52,776 bases of DNA from positions 1-52,776 of the forward strand of contig RDXP01000118.1 of the NCBI GenBank assembly GCA_004292865.1, in the 5' to 3' direction. This document shows, piece after piece, positions 1 through 10,397 of this stretch; position 1 is the first letter of the stretch, and each line of letters opens with the position of its first letter. A model generated the notes under the pieces. It was not told the DNA's origin. It worked only from the letters and a program-made list of their open reading frames with translations, and did not search any database. The translations under genes were made by a program, and so were the position numbers. Source of the stretch: Sphingobacteriales bacterium. GTDB lineage: Bacteria > Bacteroidota > Bacteroidia > Sphingobacteriales > Sphingobacteriaceae.

Positions 1-2640
1 AGGGCAAATACCAATGGATAATTACTTAAACCAGCTGGTATAATGGCGTTAACTGTACCATTAGGTATGCCGTTGCTCCAGTTGGCGGCATTGGCCCAGA
101 TGGTGTTTGCTGTACCTGCCCAAGTGCTTGTAGTAACGGACAAGCCTGGCGTAACGGCAGTATTGGCAACGCCTATGGCATACGCTGTTGCAAATTTGGT
201 TAAGCCCGATAACGAAGCAGTTGCTTTACCGTTGCTTACAATTGCACCACTTACAGTACCACCCGTTTGGGTGGATGTACCGCTTACACCATCGAAAGCC
301 CAAACCTTATCGTTTTGATTAATTAATACATAGCGGTTAGCATCGGTTACGCCATTATTATACGTGTTTTTTTCTACATCGATGGTATAACTACCCGAAG
401 TAGGTTGCACATCGGGTGTGATTTTTAAATACGTGTTTTGTAGTATCGCTGTAATTTTATTAGTACCTAAATTTACCTCGTTTATGGTGTAATTATATAA
501 GCCTTCGGTGCTTACGGTTATGGTTTTTGTAGCTGTTAAATTGTTTAATTGCAGTTTGGCTGGTGCATATTCGGCAGGGTAACCTACTGGTGCACCTACC
601 GGGAAATTATAAGTACCCGAAGCATTTACCGTTCTGGTTAATTTATTTTTAAAATAGGCGCCACTGTTAAATCCTGTTATGGCGTTTACATCGGTATTAT
701 CAACGGTTATATCGCCAGTTACGGTAGCCCTTGTACCTATAAATTTTATAGTGCTAAAAGTACCGAATGTTTGTATGGGTTGGTTAAACGATATGTTTTT
801 GGTGGTTGGCCCAATTATAACAGATGAAGTTGCCGAAGTACCATTAAAAAATATTTCTCCATTGCCCGTAATTTCTTTTGCGCCATAACCTCTAAAAATA
901 TAATTAGCCTCGGCATTGCTTACTGTAAGTTTACCGTTGTTTACAATTTTATTGGCTACGGTTAAGGCTTGGGGTAATTCAACATTTATACCTGCATCAA
1001 TAATTATTTGTAATGCGGTAGGTGTAGTTGCTACGGTAGGTTGTTGTGCGGTATTGGCATTAAATTTTACAATGGTGGTAGCATCGGGTACTTTTCCGCC
1101 ACTCCAGTTGGCGGTGTTGTTCCAGTTATTATCAACCCCTAACCAAGTTGCTGCTACTGGCGGTGCTATAACGGCGGCATCCGCCACAGCTATAAACATA
1201 TCGGCTTTTAAGCTAGCAAAAAACGGAAAACGGGTGCCAAAATCGGTATCGTTAAAGTTGGGTGTTAAGGTTTTGGTACCAAAAATTAAGGGTGTTTTAA
1301 ATTCGCCGCTTATGCTTACTTTATTTTGGTATAATGCAGCCAAACTGGTTTTAGGTGCTTTTAAGGCTTTTACAAAATTAAAATCTTGGTCTAAAAATTC
1401 CACTACGCTGTAATCGGTGGTGCTATTAAAAATATAGTCGCCTCTTTCGTAAATTACATTTGCACTTACCAATTTTGGACAGGCAAATTTATTGCCGTTA
1501 CGCACCATACTAGCATAAAATGGTACATAATCTAACCCCGAACGGTAACTTAAATATTGGCCTGCATTGTTAAAGGTTAATGTGCCATTAAAAGTGTAAA
1601 GAGATGCACTAAAAAAAGACGATTGTAGGTTTGGCATTAAACTAAATGGAGCTTGTGTAGATACCTTTGCAGCAAAAGCACCATAACTTAAATATAGGTT
1701 TCCGTTTATGGGGCTTAAACCCGAAAAAGTTACTGTAGCGTTTGTGCCTTTATCGGCTATTGCAAATTTTTTAGAGCCATCTGCATTTAAACTAATTACT
1801 ATTGAATACGCCGACGTTGGGCCAGTAGAATAAGTACCCATTTGCGATGCTAACGCTTCGCCATTATAATACCATAAGTTGCTACTATCATAAATACTAA
1901 AAGTAACTTGGCCAGCATCGTCAACAAAAATCTTAGGAACTGTAATACCCGCTAATTGTGCAGTAGAAAATAATTCGGTATGCCACACTTCATCGCCACT
2001 GGCATTAAATTTTATAATGCGGTGTGGGTGGTTAAATTGTGCAGTTGGAGGATTTGGTGCTGGGTTATTTGCAGCAATAACAGCATATAAATTACCATCG
2101 GGCGTAAACTGCATTCCTTGTACATTTATTATGGCTTTGCCTGTTGCGCCACTTAAAATATTAGAACCTGTGTTAATATTCTTCATCCATTGAGCTACGC
2201 CTATGTTACTTATTTTTAAAATTTTGGCTCCGTTGGTATCGTTTATAATACCGTTACCAAAATCATCGGGTGCGGTAGGGTAACCCGCCCTTAAAATCAT
2301 ATATAAATTACCATCGGCATCTAAGCGGCCTTCACCCGCATTTTTAATTCTTTTGAGCAAGGTTTGTGTGCCATCGGGGGCAATTTTGCCATAAATACCT
2401 TCGGTGCCGGGGAAACTGCCAAAGCCACCAGGGTCTATTTGTATGCCGGCAAAAAGGTTTTTACCAGTTACGGTAGCTAAAAAGTAAAGGTTGCCGCTGG
2501 CATCGTAGCGCATTTCGGATACTTTGGTACCCGCACCGCCAAAGTTAAAGGCACTGTCCCAGCCGTTGCCCAGTTGGGCAAAGGTGGGGGTTAAGCCCGA
2601 TAACAAAAGGGCTAAAAAAAGGGTGTAAAATTTTTTCATT
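1..2640 (-). CDS. Large secreted/surface protein, C-terminus truncated by window edge; begins MKKFYTLFLALLLSGLTPTFAQ
   Basis: Minus-strand reading frame open from ATG at 2640 (complement) to base 1. Signal peptide, then repeat-type extracellular sequence with two W-G...NWSxGxxP motifs. Absent from the ORF track because it has no stop inside the window; the + ORFs here are antisense artefacts. Confidence 0.85.
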
Positions 2641-3005
2641 GTTTGTGGGATTAAATTTTGCTAAAATTATATAAGCAAAATTTACTACACCATACCCTGA
2701 TGAGGGTATATTTTAAATTGTTTTGGTAAAATTCTAAAGTTTCGGCGTAAGTAAAAATTAGATATACGCCCTAAACAATAACAGAGATAGATTTTGTGAA
2801 TTTTTCACCACCAATATTCGTGTATTTGTGGTAAATAAATAAAGGCGACAATAAATAACCACCAATACACCAATACAAGGGTATAATTTTTTAATATTTT
2901 ATACCAACACGTTTAAACAAGTAGGAAATGAGATACTTTAAATTTAAAAAAAAACGTGTCTTTCGTTTTTACATTTCGCTAGCCTTAAAAAAAAGAAACA
3001 GATAC

Positions 3006-3037
3006 TTGCCTTTTAAAAACTAAAATTATTAGTTTTG
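3006..3037 (+). promoter_or_regulatory. Bacteroidetes-type promoter for rmuC
   Basis: TTG (3006-3008), ~21 nt spacer, TAGTTTTG (3030-3037), matching the TAnnTTTG -7 consensus, 17 nt before the ATG. Confidence 0.5.
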
Positions 3038-3054
3038 CATTCAAAATATTTTGT

Positions 3055-4452
3055 ATGGATATAGGCATATTATTAATTGCACTTGTGCTACTATTGGTAG
3101 CAGTTTATTTATTTGTAAAACGGCCAAAAGCTATTGAGGGGTTTACCCTTGCTGATTTTGATGCCCTTACCGCTCAAAATAATACACTTAAAACCAACTT
3201 GGCCGTAGCCGAACAGCAAATTAAAAATGCCCAAGAAAACGAGCATAAGCTACTAACGCTACAGCGAGAAGAAAAAGCAGTTTCGGATAATTCGTTTATA
3301 ACGAGGATAGAAAAACTGGAGACCGAAAAATTGGCTATTGCCGAACAACTTACCAACGAGAAAAAAAGAATGAGCCAAGCCGAAGAAAGTTTTAAAGCCC
3401 AACGCGAAAAACTGATAGAGCAAAAACAGTTTGTGGACGATGCACAGCTGAAGTTTAAAACCGAATTTGAAAACGTGGCCAATAAAATATTAAAAGAAAA
3501 AACAGCCGAGTTTACCGAAGTAAATAAAACCAACCTAGATACAATATTAAACCCCTTAAAAGAAAACATTAAAGCCTTTGAAAACAAGGTAGATAAGGCT
3601 TACAGTGCCGAAGCTGGCGAACGTAATGTACTAAAAGGAACAATAGAACAAATGATGCTGATGAACAAAACCATGAGCATTGAAACCTTAAACCTCACCA
3701 AAGCATTAAAAGGCGATAATAAAAAACAAGGCAACTGGGGCGAAATGGTACTGGATAAATTATTAGAAAACTCGGGGCTAATTGAGGGCTTAAATTATGC
3801 CAAACAAAAAAGTTTTACAGCCGAAGATGGCAACCGTGTGCAGCCCGATGTGGTTATATTTTTACCCAACGAAAAACATATTGTTATTGATGCTAAAGTA
3901 TCATTAGTGGCTTACGAAAGGCTGGTAAATAACGATGTAGAAGATGACCGCGAAACGCTAACCAAGCTACATGTAAATTCTATAAAAACGCATATTATGG
4001 GTTTAAGTGGGAAAAATTACCATGATTTGTATGCCATAAATTCGCCCGATTTTGTATTGCTTTTTGTACCGATAGAGTCATCGTTTGCCATTGCGGTACA
4101 GTACGACCAAGAGCTATTTGATTTTGCCTTGCGCAAAAAGGTAGCATTAGTTACACCATCCACACTTTTGGCTACCTTAAAAACAGTGGCTTTTATGTGG
4201 AAACAAGAACAACAAACCAAAAATGCGATTGATATAGCCACCAAGGCTGGGCAGTTGTACGATAAGTTTGTAGGCTTTGTAACCGATTTACAAAAAGTGG
4301 GCGAGCATATTGATAAATCTCAAAAAGTATATAGCGATGCCATGGGAAAATTAAGTACAGGCAGCGGCAACTTGCTAGGCCGGGTAGAAAACCTAAAAAA
4401 ACTTGGCGCAATAGCCAATAAAAGCTTAGACGCTAAATTTTTGGAAGACTAA
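3055..4452 (+). CDS. rmuC: DNA recombination protein RmuC
   Basis: N-terminal TM, coiled coil, then GNWGEMVLDKLLE...QPDVVIFLPNEKHIVIDAKVSLVAYERL typical of RmuC. Confidence 0.93.
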   Translation: MDIGILLIALVLLLVAVYLFVKRPKAIEGFTLADFDALTAQNNTLKTNLAVAEQQIKNAQENEHKLLTLQREEKAVSDNSFITRIEKLETEKLAIAEQLTNEKKRMSQAEESFKAQREKLIEQKQFVDDAQLKFKTEFENVANKILKEKTAEFTEVNKTNLDTILNPLKENIKAFENKVDKAYSAEAGERNVLKGTIEQMMLMNKTMSIETLNLTKALKGDNKKQGNWGEMVLDKLLENSGLIEGLNYAKQKSFTAEDGNRVQPDVVIFLPNEKHIVIDAKVSLVAYERLVNNDVEDDRETLTKLHVNSIKTHIMGLSGKNYHDLYAINSPDFVLLFVPIESSFAIAVQYDQELFDFALRKKVALVTPSTLLATLKTVAFMWKQEQQTKNAIDIATKAGQLYDKFVGFVTDLQKVGEHIDKSQKVYSDAMGKLSTGSGNLLGRVENLKKLGAIANKSLDAKFLED

Positions 4453-4529
4453 AAAAATTAAAAAGTTAAAAACCTTACAACGTTTTAAGAATTTACATTT
4501 TTAACGCCATTTTTTTTTAAATTCTAACT

Positions 4530-4767
4530 AAACTTTTGGAGGATTAAAATATTTAGATGCGTTAAATTAAATCTTAAAAATGTTGTTATTAACGCAACGT
4601 ATTTATAAAATTAGCTGGGTATAAAAGCAATAAGCTTTGCGTAAATCTTTGTGTTCTTTGCGGTATATTTTTACCCCAAAGTGCGCAAAGAACACAAAGC
4701 TGGGTGTAAACACCATCTTAAATAAAAAAGACAAAAAAACACCTCATTATTTACCTCCGAAACTTTA
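4530..4767 (+). repeat. MITE-like dispersed repeat, copy A
   Basis: aaacttttggaggattaaaatatttagat ... internal TTTGTGTTCTTTGCGGTA/ACCCCAAAGTGCGCAAAGAACACAAAG fold-back ... tttacctccgaaactttaa. Confidence 0.8.
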
Positions 4768-4872
4768 ACTTTTAAAACTCGCTGAAAGATTTTTTGAATT
4801 TTAACTTTTGAATTTTAACTTTTAAAACTCCTTGAAAGATTTTTTGAATTTTAACTTTTGAATTTTTAACTC
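4767..4872 (+). repeat. 50-bp tandem duplication (2 copies)
   Basis: aacttttaaaactc[gc/ct]tgaaagattttttgaattttaacttttgaatttt at 4767 and again at 4817. Confidence 0.8.
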
Positions 4873-4949
4873 TTGGGTTTATCAAAAAAATAACTAAATT
4901 TCATGCTTATTTTTAACCTTGTTTTATTAAAAAATTTAATCTCATTATA

Positions 4950-5375
4950 ATGAAAAAACTTATCTTCTTATCGCTATTAATCACCTCATTTGTAATGGGT
5001 AAGGCACAAACCGATAGTACCCAAATTACTCCCAAAAACACTATTACAATAAATGGCAATATGTGGAAAGGCGTTAAATACAGTTATAATGGTAGCAACA
5101 ATGTAGATATTCGTAAAATACGAACAATGTTAAACATTGATAATACAAACGCTATATTGATGAAACAAGCTAAAAATGCAAAAATTATAAGTAGGGTTGC
5201 CGCTGTAGCGGGAGGTATTTGCCTTGGCTTTGGTATCAATAGTTACTTGGGCGAGGCCGATTTTAATACCCCATTAATTGTTGCAGGAGGAGTATTAATT
5301 GGCGTTTCGTTGCCTTTATCTTCGCTATCGGTAAATAAAATGCGAAGGGCTGTAAAGCGATATAATGCAAGGTAA
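4950..5375 (+). CDS. Hypothetical exported protein with C-terminal TM segments
   Basis: Signal peptide MKKLIFLSLLITSFVMGKAQ; Gly-rich hydrophobic helices near the C-terminus. Confidence 0.75.
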   Translation: MKKLIFLSLLITSFVMGKAQTDSTQITPKNTITINGNMWKGVKYSYNGSNNVDIRKIRTMLNIDNTNAILMKQAKNAKIISRVAAVAGGICLGFGINSYLGEADFNTPLIVAGGVLIGVSLPLSSLSVNKMRRAVKRYNAR

Positions 5376-5470
5376 TTTTAAATATACTTTATTTTTTTTG
5401 GGGGGGGAGTGGGATAAAATAAGCGATGCCGCCCCACGGTTTAGTTAAATAAATATAGCCAAGCTAGGCA

Positions 5471-6445
5471 TTATTTGTTTCTCTCAATAGTAAATCGTAC
5501 AAGGTGCTGAAGCCCTGTTTTTGACGGGCTATCGGCAAAAGAGGCCAGTATAGCAAAAGCCTCATTTTGGTAGTTCATCATTTGCTGTTCGGCATAAGCC
5601 AGCCCCCCACTATGCTTTACAAAATCAATAATTTTTTTGATTTTTTCAGGCTCATCGTTATGGTTTTTTACTAAATTAATGATGGCTTTTTTATTGGCCG
5701 AGCTCGCATTATTAAGCGCATAAATTAAGGGTAAAGTAACTTTTTTTTCTTTAATATCTATGCCTTTGGGTTTACCCACATCATCGGTACCAAAATCAAA
5801 TAGGTCGTCTTTAATTTGAAAAGCAATGCCAATTTTTTCGCCAAACGAGTGCATTTTTTTTATCGTTTCGTCATCGGCACCAGCCGATGCAGCACCACAT
5901 GCACAGCAGGATGCTATAAGCGAAGCTGTTTTTTGTCTAATTACCTCGTAGTAAACCGCTTCGCTAATATCCATTCGGCGTACTTTTTCTATCTGTAACA
6001 GTTCGCCTTCGCTCATTTGCTCCACCGCTGTTGAAACAATTTTTAGCAAAGCGAAATCATTATTATTAATAGAAAGTAACAAGCCTTTGGCCAGCAGATA
6101 ATCGCCTACGAGTACGGCAATTTTATTTTTCCATAACGCATTTATCGAAAAAAAACCACGCCGCTGGAAAGAGTTATCTACCACATCATCATGTACTAAA
6201 GATGCGGTGTGCAAAAGCTCAACCAAAGCAGCACCACGGTAGGTAGCTTCGTTTATACCGCCACACATATTGGCCGCAAAAAAAACAAACATAGGCCGTA
6301 TTTGCTTGCCTTTTCGTTTTACGATATAATGCGTAATACGATCAAGCAATGGTACTTTACTATGCATAGATAGTTTAAATTTTGCCTCAAAAGCATCAAT
6401 TTCTTTAGCAATTGGGTTTTTTATTTCATCAATACCAAGCATCAA
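5471..6445 (-). CDS. Polyprenyl diphosphate synthase (octaprenyl-type)
   Basis: Asp-rich motifs LVHDDVVDNS and IKDDLFDF of the trans-isoprenyl synthase family. Confidence 0.92.
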   Translation of the reverse strand: MMLGIDEIKNPIAKEIDAFEAKFKLSMHSKVPLLDRITHYIVKRKGKQIRPMFVFFAANMCGGINEATYRGAALVELLHTASLVHDDVVDNSFQRRGFFSINALWKNKIAVLVGDYLLAKGLLLSINNNDFALLKIVSTAVEQMSEGELLQIEKVRRMDISEAVYYEVIRQKTASLIASCCACGAASAGADDETIKKMHSFGEKIGIAFQIKDDLFDFGTDDVGKPKGIDIKEKKVTLPLIYALNNASSANKKAIINLVKNHNDEPEKIKKIIDFVKHSGGLAYAEQQMMNYQNEAFAILASFADSPSKTGLQHLVRFTIERNK

Positions 6446-6610
6446 ATTTATAATAGCCTATAAAAAAAGGTATGCAAACATAAATTAAAAAGCTGTAAAA
6501 CGTGTGAAAAATATATATCTAACCATAGCAAGCACTATTTTTACCAAAAAAGTTTAGCTTTCATAACCTGATGCTTTATTTAAAAGAAAATAAATCAGCG
6601 TTGCTTTATT

Positions 6611-7150
6611 TTATGCAGTACCTAGTTGTGGGTAATTGCTATTGTTAAAATCGTAAACTTTTAAAGACCGTTTTAGCATTTTGCGGGCTACGTGTATGCG
6701 GGTTTTTACCGTACCAATTGGAATGGTAAGCTGGTTGGCAATTTCGTGGTATTTATAGCCTTCGAAATACATGGTAAAAGGCACATAATAATCTTGATGT
6801 AGTTTAGAAAGGGCAGTTTTTATATCATCCATTATAAACTTACTTTCGCCTTGGTTATGGGTAGAGCTATAAAATAGCTGTTGCGATGATATTTCGTCGG
6901 TTTTGGTAACAAACGTGTTTATTTTAACAAACCTGCGGTAATTGTTTATAAACGTGTTTTTCATGATGGTATATAACCAAGCCTTTAAATTAGTACCTTC
7001 TTTAAATTTATTAAAGTAGGTGATGGCTTTTAAGATGGTATCTTGCACCAAATCATTGGCATCATCGCTATCGTGGGTAAACCGCAAAGCATAAATTTTT
7101 AGAGATGGCGCTTGGCGAGTTACAAGGGTGCTAAATTCTATATTTGTCAT
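6611..7150 (-). CDS. RNA polymerase sigma factor, ECF subfamily (start MTNIEFSTL at 7150 preferred over 7183)
   Basis: Region 2 [20 protein letters not shown] and region 4 [30 protein letters not shown]; an inverted repeat immediately abuts the internal ATG. Confidence 0.9.
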   Translation of the reverse strand: MTNIEFSTLVTRQAPSLKIYALRFTHDSDDANDLVQDTILKAITYFNKFKEGTNLKAWLYTIMKNTFINNYRRFVKINTFVTKTDEISSQQLFYSSTHNQGESKFIMDDIKTALSKLHQDYYVPFTMYFEGYKYHEIANQLTIPIGTVKTRIHVARKMLKRSLKVYDFNNSNYPQLGTA

Positions 7151-7184
7151 TTTGTTTAACTTATGTATAAATAACTTAAACAAA
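7151..7184. promoter_or_regulatory. Inverted repeat IR1 abutting the sigma-factor start codon
   Basis: TTTGTTTAACTTAT (7151-7164) / ATAACTTAAACAAA (7171-7184), 13/14 complementary. Confidence 0.6.
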
Positions 7185-7213
7185 TGTAGTACCCAAAATT
7201 GATGGAAACAAAT

Positions 7214-7249
7214 TTTTGTTTAACTTTTTTTAAAAAAAGTTAAACAAAA
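7214..7249. promoter_or_regulatory. Perfect 36-bp palindrome IR2 (operator and/or terminator)
   Basis: TTTTGTTTAACTTTTTTT|AAAAAAAGTTAAACAAAA; 18-nt arms, no spacer, same arm word as IR1. Confidence 0.7.
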
Positions 7250-7315
7250 TAATTATCTGTAAATACTATGATTATCAAAAACTTAAATCATAAAATAAAT
7301 AAAATTATCCTCTCG

Positions 7316-8332
7316 TTAGATAATATTAACCTCTCGTTCTAGCGTAATGCCAAATTTTTGCTGTACAGATTGGATGATAAGCGTCGAAAAATCGTAAATT
7401 TCTTTGCCACTGGCATTGCCATAATTTACCAGTACAAGGGCTTGGTTTTTCCAAGTGCCAGTATTGCCTACTACTTTTCCTTTCCAGCCACATTGCTCAA
7501 TTAGCCAGCCTGCAGCTAGCTTGGTATGTGTAGTACCTGCATCAAAGTGTACAGCATCAGGAAATTGTAAAAGTAAATTTTGCGCTATTGATTTTGGTAA
7601 GATAGGATTTTTAAAAAAAGAACCCGCATTGCCTATAGTAGATGGATTGGGGAGTTTTGCTACCCTAATATGTGCTACCACATCAGCCACCTCTTTTATT
7701 GTAGGCTGGTGTATGTTTAGTGATTGTAATTGTTGCAGTATTGCCCCGTAATGCGTATTTACCGCTGCATTAACCGATAAATTAAAAGTTACCGAGGTAA
7801 TAATATACTGCCCTTTAAAGGCTTGTTTAAATATGCTTTCGCGATAAGCAAAGGCACAATCGGCTTTAAAAAAAGTTTTAATTTGCCCTGTTTTAATTTC
7901 AAAAGCAGTACAGCTTTCGAACACATCTTTTAACTCGGTACCATAAGCCCCAATATTTTGAATAGGCGATGCACCTACCGAGCCAGGTATAAGTGCAAGG
8001 TTTTCTAAGCCTGCAAAATTATGAGCCACAGCATATTGCACCACATCGTTCCACACTTCGCCTGCGCCAGCAGTAAGTTTAACTTCATAATTATCAATAG
8101 TATAAGCAATCCCTTTAAGGTTAATTTTAATAAGTAAACCCTCGAAATTTTGGGTAAACAATATATTGCTTCCGCCACCCAATACCAAAATGGGCTGCTG
8201 GGCAATTTCTTGGTTTTTAAATAATTTGATTAGGTCGCTTTCGTAATTTATTTCAACAAAATATTTAGCCCTAGCATTTATACCAAAACTATTGTAATTT
8301 TTAAGCGAAACATTGTGTTGTACATGTAACAT
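7316..8332 (-). CDS. murB: UDP-N-acetylenolpyruvoylglucosamine reductase
   Basis: LKNYNSFGINARA, LGGGSNILF, ENLALIPGSVGASPIQNIGAYG, GSFFKNP. Confidence 0.96.
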   Translation of the reverse strand: MLHVQHNVSLKNYNSFGINARAKYFVEINYESDLIKLFKNQEIAQQPILVLGGGSNILFTQNFEGLLIKINLKGIAYTIDNYEVKLTAGAGEVWNDVVQYAVAHNFAGLENLALIPGSVGASPIQNIGAYGTELKDVFESCTAFEIKTGQIKTFFKADCAFAYRESIFKQAFKGQYIITSVTFNLSVNAAVNTHYGAILQQLQSLNIHQPTIKEVADVVAHIRVAKLPNPSTIGNAGSFFKNPILPKSIAQNLLLQFPDAVHFDAGTTHTKLAAGWLIEQCGWKGKVVGNTGTWKNQALVLVNYGNASGKEIYDFSTLIIQSVQQKFGITLEREVNII

Positions 8333-8334
8333 GG

Positions 8335-8784
8335 CTAATAATTGGGCAAATTTAATTTTTTGGGATCAAACCATAACAAGCCAAAAAAAGTAGCTGGTTT
8401 TTTTTGTATTGATTTATGATGGATTTTATGCGCCCTTTTTAAAGCCCACAAATACATGTTATTACTTTTAAATGCTGTAATACGGTTATGTACAAAACAA
8501 TCGTGAAAAACAAAATAAATAATACCGTAAACAGATATGCCTGCACCCAGCCAAAAAATAAAGCTTAAATCCGAATGCCCAAGCCACATAAACGCCATGG
8601 CCAACAGGCTAAAACCGAGGCTAAAAATATCGTTTAACTCAAAATATCCCTTATGCGGTAAATGGTGCGTTTTATGTATAAACCACAGTGGCCCATGAAA
8701 CAAGTATTTATGTATAGCCCACGAAAACGCTTCCATTGCCACCACGCTAAGTATAAGGATACCAATATTTAATAGTATTTGCAT
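8335..8784 (-). CDS. crtZ: Beta-carotene hydroxylase / sterol desaturase-like (CrtZ-type)
   Basis: His clusters HKYLFH, HKTHH, HDCFVH, HKIHH in a ~150 aa membrane protein. Confidence 0.85.
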   Translation of the reverse strand: MQILLNIGILILSVVAMEAFSWAIHKYLFHGPLWFIHKTHHLPHKGYFELNDIFSLGFSLLAMAFMWLGHSDLSFIFWLGAGISVYGIIYFVFHDCFVHNRITAFKSNNMYLWALKRAHKIHHKSIQKKPATFFGLLWFDPKKLNLPNY

Positions 8785-8872
8785 AGTATATTTTTTAATT
8801 TCAGGGGGTTTTAATAAATGTTATTTTTAAGATGATTAGGGCGTTTAACACGCTCTACGCTATATCTTTTTC

Positions 8873-8928
8873 GTTATTGCCCCCTCCCCCATTTCCCCCT
8901 TCGGGGGCTAGGGGGAGGGGGCAATAAC
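8873..8928. repeat. GC-rich nested inverted repeat
   Basis: GTTATTGCCCCCTCCCCC (8873-8890) perfectly complementary to GGGGGAGGGGGCAATAAC (8911-8928), with an inner CCCCC-TTC-GGGGG hairpin. Confidence 0.9.
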
Positions 8929-9042
8929 AAAAAAGGATGCCGCTGCGATCGTTAACGCTCTTAAATATTTTATAATATTGATTTCTAGTATATTAAGTTA
9001 TAATTTAATCATCGAAATTCGGGTTTTTAGTGCTCTTTATTT

Positions 9043-10326
9043 TTACGTTACTTTTATCAAAAAATAATTCTTTTTCCCTTTTTGCACTACCAAAAACTGC
9101 TGGTTAATTAAATCCGAAGGGGTAAAAACTTTGCTGTTATCGGTAATTTTTTCTCGGTTTACCGATACACCACCGCCATCAATCATTTTTTTACTTTCGC
9201 CTTTCGATGTAAATATTTTGGTACGTTCGGCAAGCAAAGTAAGTACATCAATTCCCGTTTCGAGTTCGTTTTTATCAACAGTAAATTGTGGTATGCCTTC
9301 AAAAATTTGTAAAACTTGGGTGGCGTTTAATTGCTTTAAAAAATCTAAACTACCGTTGCCAAACAAAAAATCGGTGGTTTTTAAAGCTGTTTGTAGCTGT
9401 TGTACACCGTGTACTCGGGTGGTAATATCGGCCGCTAGGGCTTTTTGTAAAATACGCAAATGTGGCGCACTTAAATGTTGGCTAACTAGGTTGGCTATAT
9501 CGCTTTGCGTAAAAAAAGTAAATATTTTAATATAATTTTCGGCATCGGCATCGCTGGCGTTTAACCAAAATTGGTAAAATTGGTAGGGGCTGGTTTTATC
9601 GGCGCTAAGCCAAATATTACCTCCTTCGGTTTTACCAAACTTGGTACCATCGGCTTTTTTTATCAAAGGCGATGTAATGGCAAAGGCTTCGCCACCATCT
9701 TTACGCCTTATAAATTCGGTGCCGGTAACAATGTTTCCCCACTGGTCGCTGCCACCCATTTGCAGCACACAGTTTTTATGTTTCCATAGGTAATAAAAAT
9801 CGTAGCCCTGCACCAGTTGGTAACTAAACTCGGTAAAGCTCATGCCTACTTCGCTTTCGAGGCGTTTTTTTACCGAATCTTTGGCCATCATATAGTTAAC
9901 GGTAATATGCTTGCCAGCATCGCGAATAAAATCTAAAAAAGTAAAATTTTTAAACCAATCGTAGTTATTTACAATTTCGGCACTGTTGGCACCACAGTCA
10001 AAATCTAAAAATTGTTCTAATTGCTTTTTAATTCCCGCAAGGTTATGGTTTAAAATATCTTCGGAAAGCAGGTTTCGCTCGGCCGATTTACCCGATGGGT
10101 CGCCCACCATACCTGTTGCGCCACCTACCAATGCAAAGGGTTTATGCCCCGCTTTTTGAAACCTTAGCAGGGTTAAAATCTGCAATAAGCTACCTACATG
10201 TAAGGAGTCGGCAGTAGGGTCGAACCCGATATAACCAGCCGTAATGCCTTGGGCTAGTTTTTCTTGTGTGCCGGGCATTATATCATGCAGCAAGCCTCGC
10301 CAACGTAATTCTTCAACAAAATCCAT
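9043..10326 (-). CDS. tyrS: Tyrosyl-tRNA synthetase (start MDFVEELRWRG at 10326)
   Basis: YIGFDPTADSLHVGSLLQ, GDPSGKSAERNLL, KFGKTEGGNIW (KMSKS-type loop), C-terminal S4 domain. Confidence 0.96.
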   Translation of the reverse strand: MDFVEELRWRGLLHDIMPGTQEKLAQGITAGYIGFDPTADSLHVGSLLQILTLLRFQKAGHKPFALVGGATGMVGDPSGKSAERNLLSEDILNHNLAGIKKQLEQFLDFDCGANSAEIVNNYDWFKNFTFLDFIRDAGKHITVNYMMAKDSVKKRLESEVGMSFTEFSYQLVQGYDFYYLWKHKNCVLQMGGSDQWGNIVTGTEFIRRKDGGEAFAITSPLIKKADGTKFGKTEGGNIWLSADKTSPYQFYQFWLNASDADAENYIKIFTFFTQSDIANLVSQHLSAPHLRILQKALAADITTRVHGVQQLQTALKTTDFLFGNGSLDFLKQLNATQVLQIFEGIPQFTVDKNELETGIDVLTLLAERTKIFTSKGESKKMIDGGGVSVNREKITDNSKVFTPSDLINQQFLVVQKGKKNYFLIKVT

Positions 10327-10397
10327 GTTATCAAATAAAAATACTATCTTGTAAATTGTAGCAAATATATAAGTTTCGGGTACAATCATTATTTAAG

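Noticed and set aside
43-1413. Plus-strand ORFs 43-318, 679-888 and 916-1413
   Set aside because: Antisense to a continuous minus-strand coding frame with a signal peptide; their sequence is low-complexity hydrophobic and family-less.
3174-4411. Minus-strand ORFs inside rmuC, and the many similar ORFs antisense to tyrS, zwf, gnd, uvrA, icd etc.
   Set aside because: Shadow ORFs of well-supported genes with no recognisable domains.
4767-4872. Tandem repeat as a CRISPR array
   Set aside because: Only two adjacent units with no unique spacers, and no cas genes in the window.
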